A DNA stretch of 64,000 nucleotides from Spodoptera frugiperda (taxonomy: Eukaryota; Arthropoda; Insecta; Lepidoptera; Noctuidae), in contig NC_064223.1 of assembly GCF_023101765.2 (NCBI RefSeq), positions 3,782,001 to 3,846,000 of the forward strand, written 5' to 3'. Within the stretch, counting starts at the first letter, position 1; each line of letters opens with the position of its first letter. Position numbers and translations under genes: made by a program. Positions 24,001 to 36,000 of the stretch are shown here, piece after piece. The notes under the pieces are model-generated. The model did not search any database and had not been told where the DNA came from. It saw only the letters and a list, made by a program, of their open reading frames with translations.

Positions 24001-27000
24001 AGATCATCAGCTAGTATCATAACTTGCTTCTCGCTTTCCATCGATTCTTTAAAAATCGAGTTATCGGTCATATCGTTTATCGAGCTAATCGATATTTCGT
24101 TCGTGGGGGTTTTATCGTCGTGTTCTTTATCGGGACCGTCGTCTTTGTCGCCTCTGTCCTTGTCTCGATCGCCTCGACCATCGTTCTTCATATCATCATT
24201 GTTTGACGCGTTTTTTAAATCCTTTTCTAAGGGCTTATCTTTTACTTTCAAGGTCACTTTAGGTCTTAATAAGGTGTCTTTTGTAGGAGCGGGAGGTGGT
24301 TCGTTGTGTCCTTTAGAGGGTTCAACAATGATGCAGGGAGCGTCTTCAGGAGTTTTCGAAGCTTGAGCGACAGATGACTTTATGAGGAGTGCATCGCCAT
24401 GTAGAAGGCTACTGGTGGCCTTGAACATGCTCTTAGAGAGACTGTTCTGCCTGTTTCTGAGGTCTTTTGTTGTTTCGAAACTGAAAGAACATTATTTATG
24501 TACTTCACTGTGTAATATGTAATATAATATAGTTATAAAAAATGCTTTAATTATGTTACCATTTATTAAATCCTGGTGTCTTAGAAGCTCGCATTACTTT
24601 TTGAAATATTTTCTTGGCTGTGGGGGGCCTATGTGATGGCGGTCGGGAATACAACGCTGATACTGCTGGGGACATTGCAGCTCGGACTTCGTGGAGAAGG
24701 AACCGAGCCCTTTCTAGAGGCGCTGCACAAACCTACAAACATAGTGAAAAGATAAATAACCCGTACCTTACGAAACCTGAGAATCAGATCAAATTACATA
24801 CTTTGCTATCAAACAACTAAAAAGTGATAAATTTTAAGAATAAATGTAATGATAATCATCAAGACATACCTCTTTATAGCCTCTAGACAGCTGTTGCCTG
24901 GTCCTCATGAGAGTCCATTTGCTTTGCTGTACAGCTTTAACTATTTCAGACATAGCAGGCGATAGTTTCACTTCACCCTTCTCCATTTCTAAAACATACG
25001 TTAATTATTTTTTATGTGTGGAAATAAGTCTGTATGAAAGTGTAAAAATATATAAAGAAATGAATCTCACCTGCCATAGCAGTAGCCAACGCATGTTCCT
25101 TCAGTCCCGCATGGTACAATAAAGCGGCTAGCAGCGCGCGACGCAGCTCTTCCAACGGATGTTCAGGTGGAAAGTGAGGAGCACAACCTTCGCGTCTCTC
25201 ACATGCCCACCATAAGTGTAGAGCGAGAGGATCCTACAGAAATTAAAGGTTGTTGAAATAACTAAATACACAGTTGAATTGAGTATCATCTTCCGAGTTG
25301 GTTAAATAGACATGATATTTACAACTGTGTTTGAAAGAGAGACCAAATTAGTTAGGCCTAGAATTTATTGTGAATGCTTTGCATAATAATTATGAATTAA
25401 AACCACAAAAATTTGCTTTTTGTGGCTTGAAGTTTCCTACAACAGTAATGAAGCTGTTACTATCGCTTCACATATAGTAGTTGTTTTCTGAATCAGATTG
25501 ATACTTACATGCAATTTAGGTTCAGCTAACGCGAACAATAATGCTTCCGCTCTAGCAGGTGATTGGGCGACGTTGACCCGTGGTGGGGGGCGAGGGGGCC
25601 GCGACGTCCGCGTCGGTATCGGAGCGTCACCGGCCGGACTGTTACCGCCCGTGGACGAACCACTGCGGGCTTCTGCCTTCTCCTCGTCGAACGGATTTGT
25701 TAGTTGAGGTACCTGAAATTAATAAATAGTTTTTTTTTTTATTGAATACGCAAACGTTACCCCACACTAGGATTTTCTCCAGTGTCGTGGTTGGGGCTAC
25801 AAACATACAAGTTCATATACACATGACACCCAAACCCGAAACAATTAGTGGATCACACAAAGTTGCTCCGTGTGTCGAATCGAATCGAATGCCCAGTTAC
25901 CACGCCAACTGTGCAGATTAAATACAACTATTACAGAGAAGGATTAAGGAGAGGCTTCTTGCTAGGTAATTAAACTTAAGAAATACTTTTATTAAGCACT
26001 TGTATACTACAGATACATGAGTACAAACCTGCAGCCCCCCTCTCAGGAACACGGCGGCGGCATACGGTGCTGCATCTTGCTCGGCTTGTTGTACGGGCAG
26101 CGAGCGCGCCAGGCGGGACCCGCACTGCGTCAGTCCCACCGCCACGTTGAACGCACACGTCGACAGAATGTGGTGGCACTTCAGACTTGCTGTACTTTCC
26201 TGTACAATTCATTTCATGATGTTTAGTAATAACTTGTTACTTTATTATGGGGTTTTCTTTGATTAGAAATGGTGTGACTTTTTCTTTGCAGAACACATTG
26301 TTGTGGTGTCTATTAATGAACAAGGCATAGATTTACAAATATTACCTATAGTACACCTTCTTGTTGCTAGTATTGTCTTCATAATATGGCCAATTAACAA
26401 CATTGAACAATTTTCCAGCCTTCAGTCAGAAGTAACGTAATATCAGTCATTCTACTAAAACTTTACTATCTATAACGTTCTTCACTAACGCTTGGAAGAC
26501 CTCTTGTGTTGCGGGTGTCCATGAGCGCATATTACCACCATAGGCTAAATCCCACACAAAAAAAATACAAATATTAACTCACCTGACACTTATGCGCGTA
26601 AATCTGATCAGAGTACATCCCGACATATTTGTCCGTGACGCGCGATATGTACGCGGCGTGCGGGTCGACGCTCATGGCGGCCGTGGCGTCCGACCCGCGC
26701 AGCTTGCGGACCATCTCCACTGTACTAGCGTTGTCACACTCGAAGTTCTCCACGTCGAACACGTGACCTGCTATCACCACCCATGAGCCTCCTTCTCGAG
26801 TGTGGTTCTGGAGGTCGCATCTGGAATGAAGTGAATATCATAGTCGCTAATAATGAAGTGTTTGTTGTCAAACACACCATATATTCAGACTCAATACTGT
26901 TAATGATAATTTCGTAACAGATACTTTATAGCTGTTTATATATCAGAACTTTTTTGCAGCAGTCGCACTTGCGGCCACTCCAACAATGAGGCAGTAAATA

Positions 27001-30000
27001 CAGTGAATACACAATGTTTTAAATCACATTATTGTTATCACAAAAATCTGTCATCACCTAGTACCCTTAAGTACGAGTTTGCTTTACGTTAGTAACGAGA
27101 GCGCGTTCGGGCTTTGATTGGCTGGCTCTAACTCATACTTCACTAAGAACTTTAAAAACAAAGGCAACTCACTTGCGAATAATCTTGTTTTTCATCTGCT
27201 GTTTCTTAGACACCAAGCCTGGCCAACCAAGAAGGTCAGCATCCAGTTTAGCAGCAGACGGCAGGGCCTTGGCAGCGTCATCGCAAGCGCGTGCTATCTT
27301 CACCAGAGAGCTCGCCGAGTCCGCCAGGGCACACGGCGCACGGGCTGTACATGCGCATATCCACGCTCCCAGCTCACTGACCACGCGACCTGACGTATAA
27401 TGTTGGATTTAGAGCTGTTTCATCAAACTTTGTTTTATGTGAAAGGTTCCTTTAAGTGATTGTACAGTAATCAAACGAAAGGACGTAAGTGTTTATCAAA
27501 GTTGCCAATGTTAGTGTACACACTGTAATTTTGTATTCTCCTGTATTTTTGTAAGGTGTAAATAAAGTATAAATATATAAATAGAACAAACATAATATTA
27601 TCATCACTACAAGTCTAGTAAGTTTAAATGCCAAACGTCGCCCTCCCATAAAACAAATCAAGACAAGTATCGGGTGTCCCAACAAGAACGCAAGATTTAA
27701 ATTTGGCGGCATTCGAAGTGTCATTGTTTGACATTTGAACACTTGTTATTGTTTGGTAGTATAAGGTACAAGGTTAGTAAAAATGGAGCGCTACACCATT
27801 GAAAATGAGGCAGGTCAAGCGCAAGCAGTCAATCATGGTGTTCGGTATCGTAAAATGATAACCAGTCTTTTCGTGACTCGAATTGAAAAAATTAATTTGG
27901 AGGGCATGTGGTTTCAACAAGATGGAGCCACATGTCGTACAGCCGGAGAAACCATTGAATTGCTGCATCAGTCACTTCCCGGTCGTGTTATTTCACGTTT
28001 TGGAGACCAGTATTGGCCGTCTAGATCATGTGATTTATCACCATTAGACTTTTTTCTTTGGGGTTTCTTAAAGTTGATGGTTTATGCGAATAAGCCGACG
28101 GCGACTCAATGCTTAAATAGGAAATTGGACGCTGTATTAATGAAATACCGCAGCATTTATGCAAAACGGTCAATGAAAATTTCATTGAAAGATCGCGTAT
28201 GTGCCAGCAAAGCCGCGGCGGCCATCTGCCCGATGAATTGTTCCATAGATAACCTCATACTCTCTACTTTACGATATAATATAGATTTTACGATATTTTT
28301 AAAAATATCTGCGTTTTATTTAAAATTTAAATCTTGCGTTCTTGTTGGGACACCCTTTATAAACATAGGTACTTTTAGAACCACAGACTACTCCCAAGAA
28401 GAGTTATAACAGCTGGTTTGATGATTTTTTTGTTGATCAGCCTTTTAGGAACCAGGTGACTAAAATCAGGTTACTATTATTATTTACTTAGAAGCAATTT
28501 CCTCATACATTCTCAAACCACACTTACCAACAATATCAGCAGTAATAAGTTCGCAGAGCGACCCGAGCTGCGTATTATCTGCCTTATGTACCGCTCGCAC
28601 GAAGTATCGGAGCGTGGACTGTACATGTTCTGCCAACAGCTCTATGTACTGAGTGATGAGAGCACGTACACTGCCGCGCGTGCTACGCCCTCCACGCGAC
28701 CACATGGCTTCGCAGAATAGTAACCTAAGGAAAAAAAAAGTAATAAAGTTTTACATTTTGAAACTCTCTGTAATCTTAGTACGAGGTTGCTTTACGTTGA
28801 ACGAAAACAGAACGAAAGTGCGTTCGTCGCTCTGATAGGTTGGTTCATTCGCGACGATCAATCAAAGCGGCGAACGCGATCTTGTTTTTGTTCAACGTAA
28901 AGCAAACTCGTACTAAGGGTACTGATGAATGTAATGTTACGTTTGACAAACAATATTTTTACTACACAAATTTTCATACAAAACCTCTTTTTACAGCAAT
29001 TTTCTTTATAGATTAAGGTCAGAGCAGACCGGATGCGTACCATGTACGAGCACGTATACGTTCCGCTCGAGCCTTTAGAATTAAAACATTCTATTTCTAT
29101 ATTAATTTAATTAGTTTTTAGAAATATGTGAAATTATGTATATGAGTTTTACAGAGCAAAATCTTACCTTTGAAACCGTATAAGCAGATCGCAGCTAGGA
29201 CTAACGGTGTCGTGTCCTTTAGGATCGTCCGCCTTGCTCGTATCACCGTGCATTATTGCGTTTATATGCATCTGTGTCTGACAGGATGTGTTGCGGATCA
29301 AGTGCTTCACCTAGTAACAAATATACAGTAAGAAATCACTCATGTGACTTAAATGAAACTACAAGTAGTACAAATCCACAGAAGCATAATACACTACATA
29401 TGTCAACGTAAACAGAACATTTAAAAAATTATATCTTCAAACAAAATAAATAATTAAATTAACCAAGTATTAAATTGTATGTGAATCGCTCCATATTCCT
29501 TGACCACAGAAGAGCTGTAATGTTGTAGGTTAGGCTAGGAATGTTACGAACATGTGACGCGGCTTATTGCCGTATTTGTAAAATAGTGTCCAAATTAGCT
29601 CAAAGTGAATAATGCACTTTTTGGTTAACGACTGGGCCTATTTCGTTGATTGTTCGTATATCATCAAACATATACACAGTCAGACTTACCAAATGCATCA
29701 AAGGCACAGATGCTCCTTTATCAGTTGCCGCTGCATTATTCATCTGGTATTCTTCAGCACAACCTAAGAAAAAGAACGTGTATAAACGTCATTTTGATGT
29801 ACACTTGAAAAAACATCCTTATGACAGTTACTATAAGTGTCATAATTACCTGCTGTTATTGTTGTATCACTGTCGGATCCAGTCGGCTTGGGGGGCGGGC
29901 CTCGCTGTCCCGTCACTATATCAACTTGATCATAATCCCTAAAACAGACCGTTTTTCAATATATTTTGTCTTGTAATTACTAAGCGATTTCTCTGGTCCG

Positions 30001-33000
30001 TTAGCAAGTTCCATTTTAGAGAATTATAATATAGACCGTATAATGGTTACCGCCGTTCGTAGAAATAGATACAGTCGAATAGACTCATTAATTATGATTG
30101 GGCTTATAGTTAACAAAGCAAATCAATTAAAACAAAGTGGAGTCTAAGTTCATCTGCCTAATACCTGTAGCGAAAATACAAGTCAAATATTATTCTTTAT
30201 TATTTTATACCATAAAATAAATTTAAGTCACATACGCATCAAGTTGTAAGTGATTGTACGCGTCCGGCGACTGGTCCTGTAACGCGTTGCGTAGCGCGTC
30301 CCGCAACCCACCGCCGCCGAGCAACGACCATACGAGTAGCTCTGTCATGAAACGTGCGCCTGCGCTGGCTGGTCCTGAACCTATATAGAAGAACAAAGGC
30401 TTTTTACATGGCTTAGATTACATAGATTACGGTAGATGCTACAATAATCGATTTTTCAAAAGTTCGTATCGATTATCAACATCTGGTTCAAACATTTTAC
30501 CTACATTATGAAGACAAATAAATCCATTGTCATGATATGAGATGTTCAACTATCATATTGATAACAATCTTATCCGATACGATACGATCAACCACTTATA
30601 GATGTTATCAAAAATACATGTTACAACCAACTATCAGTATTCTCACCTTGAGGCAACAGCGTGATAAGATGATGTGCCCTAACTTGTGGGGTAGGCAGTA
30701 GTAGTGGCCAGGCGGCCGCCAGCGCTCGTCTCGCTGCAGCAGCTGCGCCGGCGCCCGCGCGACCTTCTACTAGAGCAACTAGCGCAGTATGTACGCCATT
30801 GCACCACGAACGAGCTTCGCCCTCTATGTCCTCCGGTTCTGAGCCACGAGTACATTGCCATGCTTGTACCTGGGTTTTGAAAAATAAGAAACTGATAATA
30901 AAGGTTAACACACTGAACGCCGCCGGGTGGTCACCGGTGACCGACGTTAGCGGAGGATTTGCCTTCAATAGTTTTCTATTGGCAGTCAAATACATAATTA
31001 AAAAATATACAAGATTTTTAGAATTTGAAATTAGAACATGGTGAGGCTGGCTAGTTCGAACTTACTTGTAACCGCAAAAGATTGAGACACGATATAGCCA
31101 TGCATTCAACCTCCTTCGTTGCTGAGTTGCTTTGTTCTACGACTATCCTCAATAGTCTTTCTAAAAGTCTGCAAAAGAGAATGATAAGAATATTTTTCAA
31201 TAATTTATCTTTACTTTTAACAATCCCAAAAAAATACTTAAGGTGAAGCCAAAATTGTAGCAAAAATATCTGTAAACAACAATTTAATATTTTTGCTACT
31301 CACTTGAATGTGCTATCAGATAAATCTATAACGAATGGCAAAGAAGACGGTAGATCTCTTGGACTTTCTTCGCTCCAAACTATTATCTGTGACAGTCCAC
31401 TGCAAACGCCTGGAAAGTAAACTCAAATCAGTAAGTCATATTTCATGTCAGACATGGACAACATACCACAGACACTAATTTAGGTAAAAATATTCTTTGA
31501 CTATTAATAACCAATAAGACTTCACAATTCAAAAAGTAAGAATAAAACCTGTCAACAGACTGACTTACCATTAGCCTTAAGAGATGGATTGAGTACGTGC
31601 AACAGTTGCGGTACAGGTCTCGTTATTTGCGCACGTTCGTTTGTGCCCCAAGCGTACAACGCGCCCTCTGCTGTCAGAGCTAAGCCGTGGGTCGATCCCA
31701 AGGATAGATCTACCACTTTTATACCTAAAATAAATTAAAACAATAAATGTATTCCTTCGTAAATTACTTAATTGTGAAGCGTTAAGATAGTGACATACTA
31801 AAATACCTTCTAACGCATCCACTAGTCTTGGTATCTTCAGACTCTCAAGATTGCCGTGTCCCAAACGAAAGTCATCTCCTTTACCCCAAGTGAATACTCG
31901 ACCTCTGCAAATATATTAATTAAATATTACATAATATTGCAATTGAGCAGTTTCCTCAGTCATCGACTTTCCAATACAATGACATATAAAATACATAATC
32001 ACACTTTCTTCATTCATACATTTGATGATCTATTTCATTTTCAAATTTTTCTAGCTATTCTAGAAATAAGTCTGCTATTTGACGTAAAAGTTTTTATATA
32101 AAAGAAAACTGAGACCTGATAAAAAAAAACTGGTCGTGCTAGCGTACCGACGCAGACAAAGACCCTCTAATGGTGCTTACATGATAGTACAACTTACTTT
32201 GAAAACATATTTTAACATGTAAAATGTGCTAAGTTAACTTTAAGACGGAACTTACTCATTAGTAAGCACAGCATTCCAATGTTCTCCAGCGTAGACGCGC
32301 GAGTAGATATGTGCGGACCTTGATATCAGAGGGCGAGGGGCTCCGCCTTCCGCGTCACCGAACACTTGCAACGTACCATCTATTGTACTGCACACCGCTT
32401 GACCATCACCCCAACCTTGATGGAGGAACAATTTAAATATAACTTTATATCGTGTGATAGTAGGTCGTTTTTTTATTGCGCAAAGTTAGCGCCAAAAGTG
32501 ATAAGCCAATAAATTATTTATATGAGACATTTTCATTCTATTTTGCAGTTTTCAAAGTAATATTAGACTTTATATAACACTAGTTACTTCCGCGCGGTTT
32601 CACCCGCTCTGCTCGACTCCTATTGGTCATAGCGCGATGTTTTATAGCCTATAGCCTTCCTCGATAAAAGGACTATCCAACACAAAAATAATTATTCAAA
32701 TCGGACCAGTAGTTCTGGAGATTAGCGCGTTCAAACAAACAAACAAACAATCAAACAAACAAACTCTTCAGCTTTATAATATTAAGTATTAGTATAGATT
32801 TAATAAGTGTTAAATACGTCTGCCTTTTTGCGGTTAAGAAATTAATAGAAAATATTTTGAACTATTGCTTACCTAACGTGACATCAATAACCCGTCCTAG
32901 ATGCAAGTTGAAGGTGACAGGTTGCGGAGTGAGACAGTTCTCGATGGTAGCGTGACCGAGGCGGCCTTGCGCGCCTCGACCCCACGTGAATAGCACGCCT

Positions 33001-36000
33001 CGTGACGTTAGTGCAGCACTGTCAACGAATATTATAGATAACTATGGTATAATTTTAAATGTTTGATAAGCCGCTGACTTGTTGGTCACAAGTGTAACAA
33101 ACAAATTAAATGAGCTCTTCCCATTTCGGTCATGTATGGTATGTCTTTCGATTTTTTAAGTTCTCCGTAGTAAAACCAGAATTTTACTCAGTGTATAGCA
33201 ATAGGTTATCCCTTTATACATTGGAATCTTCCCAACTTTTGCGAAAAATTATAAAAAATAAATATTTTAATGTTTTAAGTTATAAGATAAACTTAATTAT
33301 TCAATGATAATATTTCAGTATCATCGCAGTCACCTGCAAGCATCCCCAGCAGCGACCTTAACGATCTCATGTTGAGCTAGATGGTGTAGATGCGCGGGCG
33401 CGTCCCTGGGCGCGGTGTCCCCGTGGCCCAGCCGGCCGTCGTCCCCCGCCCCCCACGACCACGCGCCGCCGCACGACGAACGACACAAGTAATGGCGGCC
33501 GGTCGGGTGACAAGCGACTTGCGTTATTGTCTTGCTTTCCAGTCCTGTTAAGGAATATAAGAGTTATTATAATCAATACTAGTATGTTTTTCTTTCTGTT
33601 GAAAATTAAATAAAGCATGGGACTATACCTAATGCGCTCTAACAAGGTGCGGCTGACAGATTCAGTAACGTTTCGTATCACTCTTGAAAGTTGCTGCGAT
33701 TTAAAAATTATGCCTTAATATTTTAGCTGTATCACATTCGTATTATGTTAAATCATTCGGATGCGTAGTTAATTAAATTAAAACCAACCGGAATGTTCTA
33801 GTATTCAATTAAAATCTAATGAAATGAAAAATAAAGTAAAGTGTTATGCGTATAACGTAAATCCATAGTCGTGTTTAGTGATGGGATGTACGGCTACGAT
33901 GGATAGGTAGTCGATGTTTTTTTAGAATAAAAAACGAAAATCGTGCGTCGTTCAATTATCATTCTTAAAAAACCTTTAATTATGTGGGTAAATCCACTGT
34001 AGACGCGGCTCTCTCTGCCCAAACCACAGTGACATTATCTGAGCAGAAATATGTAGTAGGCATTTTTCTAGACATTTCCGGCGCCATTGATAATGCGTGG
34101 TGGTACTATTCCAACATATACAAACTAATATATCCTTGTTTTCTTCACGGTTCTGTAAAACTGTAACTCAGAAACACCTCAGGGCTCGGTCATAAAATAT
34201 TTATTTTGACAAGTATATACACGTAGTTAGACTGCACAACTAAATAACACACACATTTAATAAAAAAATTCAATAGAATTAAATGTATGCTGCGAGTATC
34301 GATAGCGATAAAAAAAGATTTTTCTAATGTCCATCCCTAAAGAGAGACGTCAACGTCATACTGGCATCTGTCAGCCGCACCTTGTTAGAGCGCATTAGGT
34401 ATAGTGACCGGTATATCGTAAGACCCGACTAAACGACTACACATTTGACAGAGACCAGGTATTCGGAGGAATAATTGAAAAAAGAATTAAATTACGATAT
34501 CGATAAGTATATTAAGTAATACACATACAGAAGTGCTGATTATTTTTAGGAGTATTTCAGAAACCTGAGTTATTTGACAACTAAACTTTTAATAGTTCGG
34601 TGGCTTTATGCCTCACTAGCGACAACAGGTAACAGTAAAACAGAGAAACATAATATAAATACGCGACTTTCCACTAACCTGGCACTAATTGTGGTGTCAT
34701 AGTGTCGTAAGGCAGTGTATACACAGCACCATCTTGAGTGAGCAGCAAGGCTAGTTTCTCAGCGCACGCTATCTGTTGGATCCTCAGAGGACCCAGGTGT
34801 ATAGGTCCTGAACCAACTGATACTACTTCTTGAGCCGACTCTATGCACTGGAATGAGAAAATAAATTGGTACAAAACATATTTCGACTTAGAGTTTAAAA
34901 AAAATATAGACGAATTTAGACATTACCAAGATACATAAATAAGGGGTTTTAAATTTGGTCTTCTTATGAGATTATTATTATGTACTTAAATACTTTTATA
35001 AAATGGTGGCATTAGTATTTAATAAATATATTCATGAATCCTTTGTCCTACTTACAGTAACAAATCCTCTTAATGGTGGAAGAAGTGGAGCTCCCAGTCT
35101 GTCCAGGTGACATAACAAAGCAATACCAGCTTTTCTTACTCCCATCAACCCATCACCACTTGGAATATTTAGTTCCCTAAAATAAGACATGCAATTAGCA
35201 ACTTTATTTCATTCGCAATAAAGGCGATTGTAGGTATCACGAATATTCTCTGAAACAATAGTTATGATGGATTTGGAACTTTATTTAGTATACCGTAAAT
35301 GTGATTATAGCTTGTATGTAAGTATATATGACTCACTTGAGGTACATTTCCGTAATATTAGGTTCAGTAGATGGTTCATTGTTGATAATGGGAGTTGGCG
35401 CTGTTACTTTTGCCATTCGTCTTAGAAACGGTCCTAACGGCGCTGTGCATTCTTCTAAAACAATCCTGGAAAAAATTATTATAAAGTTTAATTTAAAATG
35501 GTCTTTGTAATGTTTATTACTAATTTTATTTCTATAACTAAATTAATAAAGTAACTACACAACGGGACAAATTCAAACGCTGTGAAAAGGATTGGCCGCA
35601 AAAAGCTTTAAACTAAACAGAGAGAAGTGGAAGTAAGGTAGGGAGGCCTTTGCCCTGCAGTGGGACGATCATGGCTGAAATCTAACTACAAAAGATTTAC
35701 CTATTATCAGGGTGTCGTTTCTGCTTAGGAGGTAATGTGACTAGAACATCAGCGGCCTTCAACAAAGCGGGTAGTTCAGCTCTCCGCGCACATAACTCCA
35801 CCCACACACATAGGGAGGTTCGCCAGTCACCTTGTGGTACATTACACCCGACTTCTCTGTTGGTAGAAAAACATATTACACCTTTTATTGATTTAATTAT
35901 TTGTTTCTACTAAAGTCGCTATAAATAGAAAAAAATTAATATAAACTAGAAAAAATGATACTGAAACAATTTTATTTGCTATTGTTAAGCAGTTTGTTTT

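Larger units (their letters stand above)
22597..26199 (-). other. HERC2: HERC2 exons 25-33: middle region with a long charged linker
   Basis: Exons 26199-26029, 25712-25509, 25233-25071, 24988-24870, 24732-24560, 24480-23897, 23796-23672, 23555-23188 and 22763-22597. Exon 27 has the conserved PPEHPLEELRRALL segment and exon 29 resembles the vertebrate LRFLFNELRPA segment (RARFLLHEVRAAM). Exon 30 is the longest coding exon (584 bases): it holds a hydrophilic stretch of alternating Lys/Asp/Arg (for example DRDKDRGDKDDGPDKE) with no clear counterpart in the vertebrate protein that I recall, most likely disordered. Exons 32 and 33 return to conserved helical sequence (FLITLLSLLIEGCQG). Confidence 0.9.
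27173..31168 (-). other. HERC2: HERC2 exons 16-23: helical region between RLD1 and the cytochrome-b5-like domain
   Basis: Exons 31168-31066, 30869-30647, 30380-30236, 29938-29850, 29763-29690, 29310-29168, 28724-28528 and 27389-27173. Conserved landmarks are ISCLNLLRLQ (exon 16), the Ala-rich ALAAAWPLLLPTPQVRAHHL segment (exon 17), CDLLIRFQR (exon 21) and LLGWPG (exon 23), each matching an ordered counterpart in vertebrate HERC2. Exons 19 and 20 are short and encode a low-complexity, probably disordered link. A mariner remnant sits in the intron between exons 22 and 23. Confidence 0.9.
31304..34847 (-). other. HERC2: HERC2 exons 9-15: first RCC1-like domain (RLD1)
   Basis: Exons 34847-34679, 33544-33334, 33018-32873, 32415-32256, 31904-31807, 31724-31569 and 31409-31304. 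Each blade shows the RCC1 pattern of a WG core followed by a GRLGHG-type turn: AWSWGAGDDGRLGHGDT, FTWGRGAQGRLGHAT, FTWGKGDDFRLGHGN and YAWGTNERAQI. RLD1 is more diverged than RLD2 and RLD3: the fourth exon has lost the usual Gly-rich turn and the third blade ends GHAT rather than GHGS. RLDs are beta-propellers that bind partner proteins. The intron between the first two exons holds a 784-bp transposon. Confidence 0.94.

Noticed and set aside
23941..24366. 141-codon plus-strand frame rich in Ser
   Set aside because: It is the antisense of HERC2 exon 30, whose minus-strand frame fits the rest of the protein.
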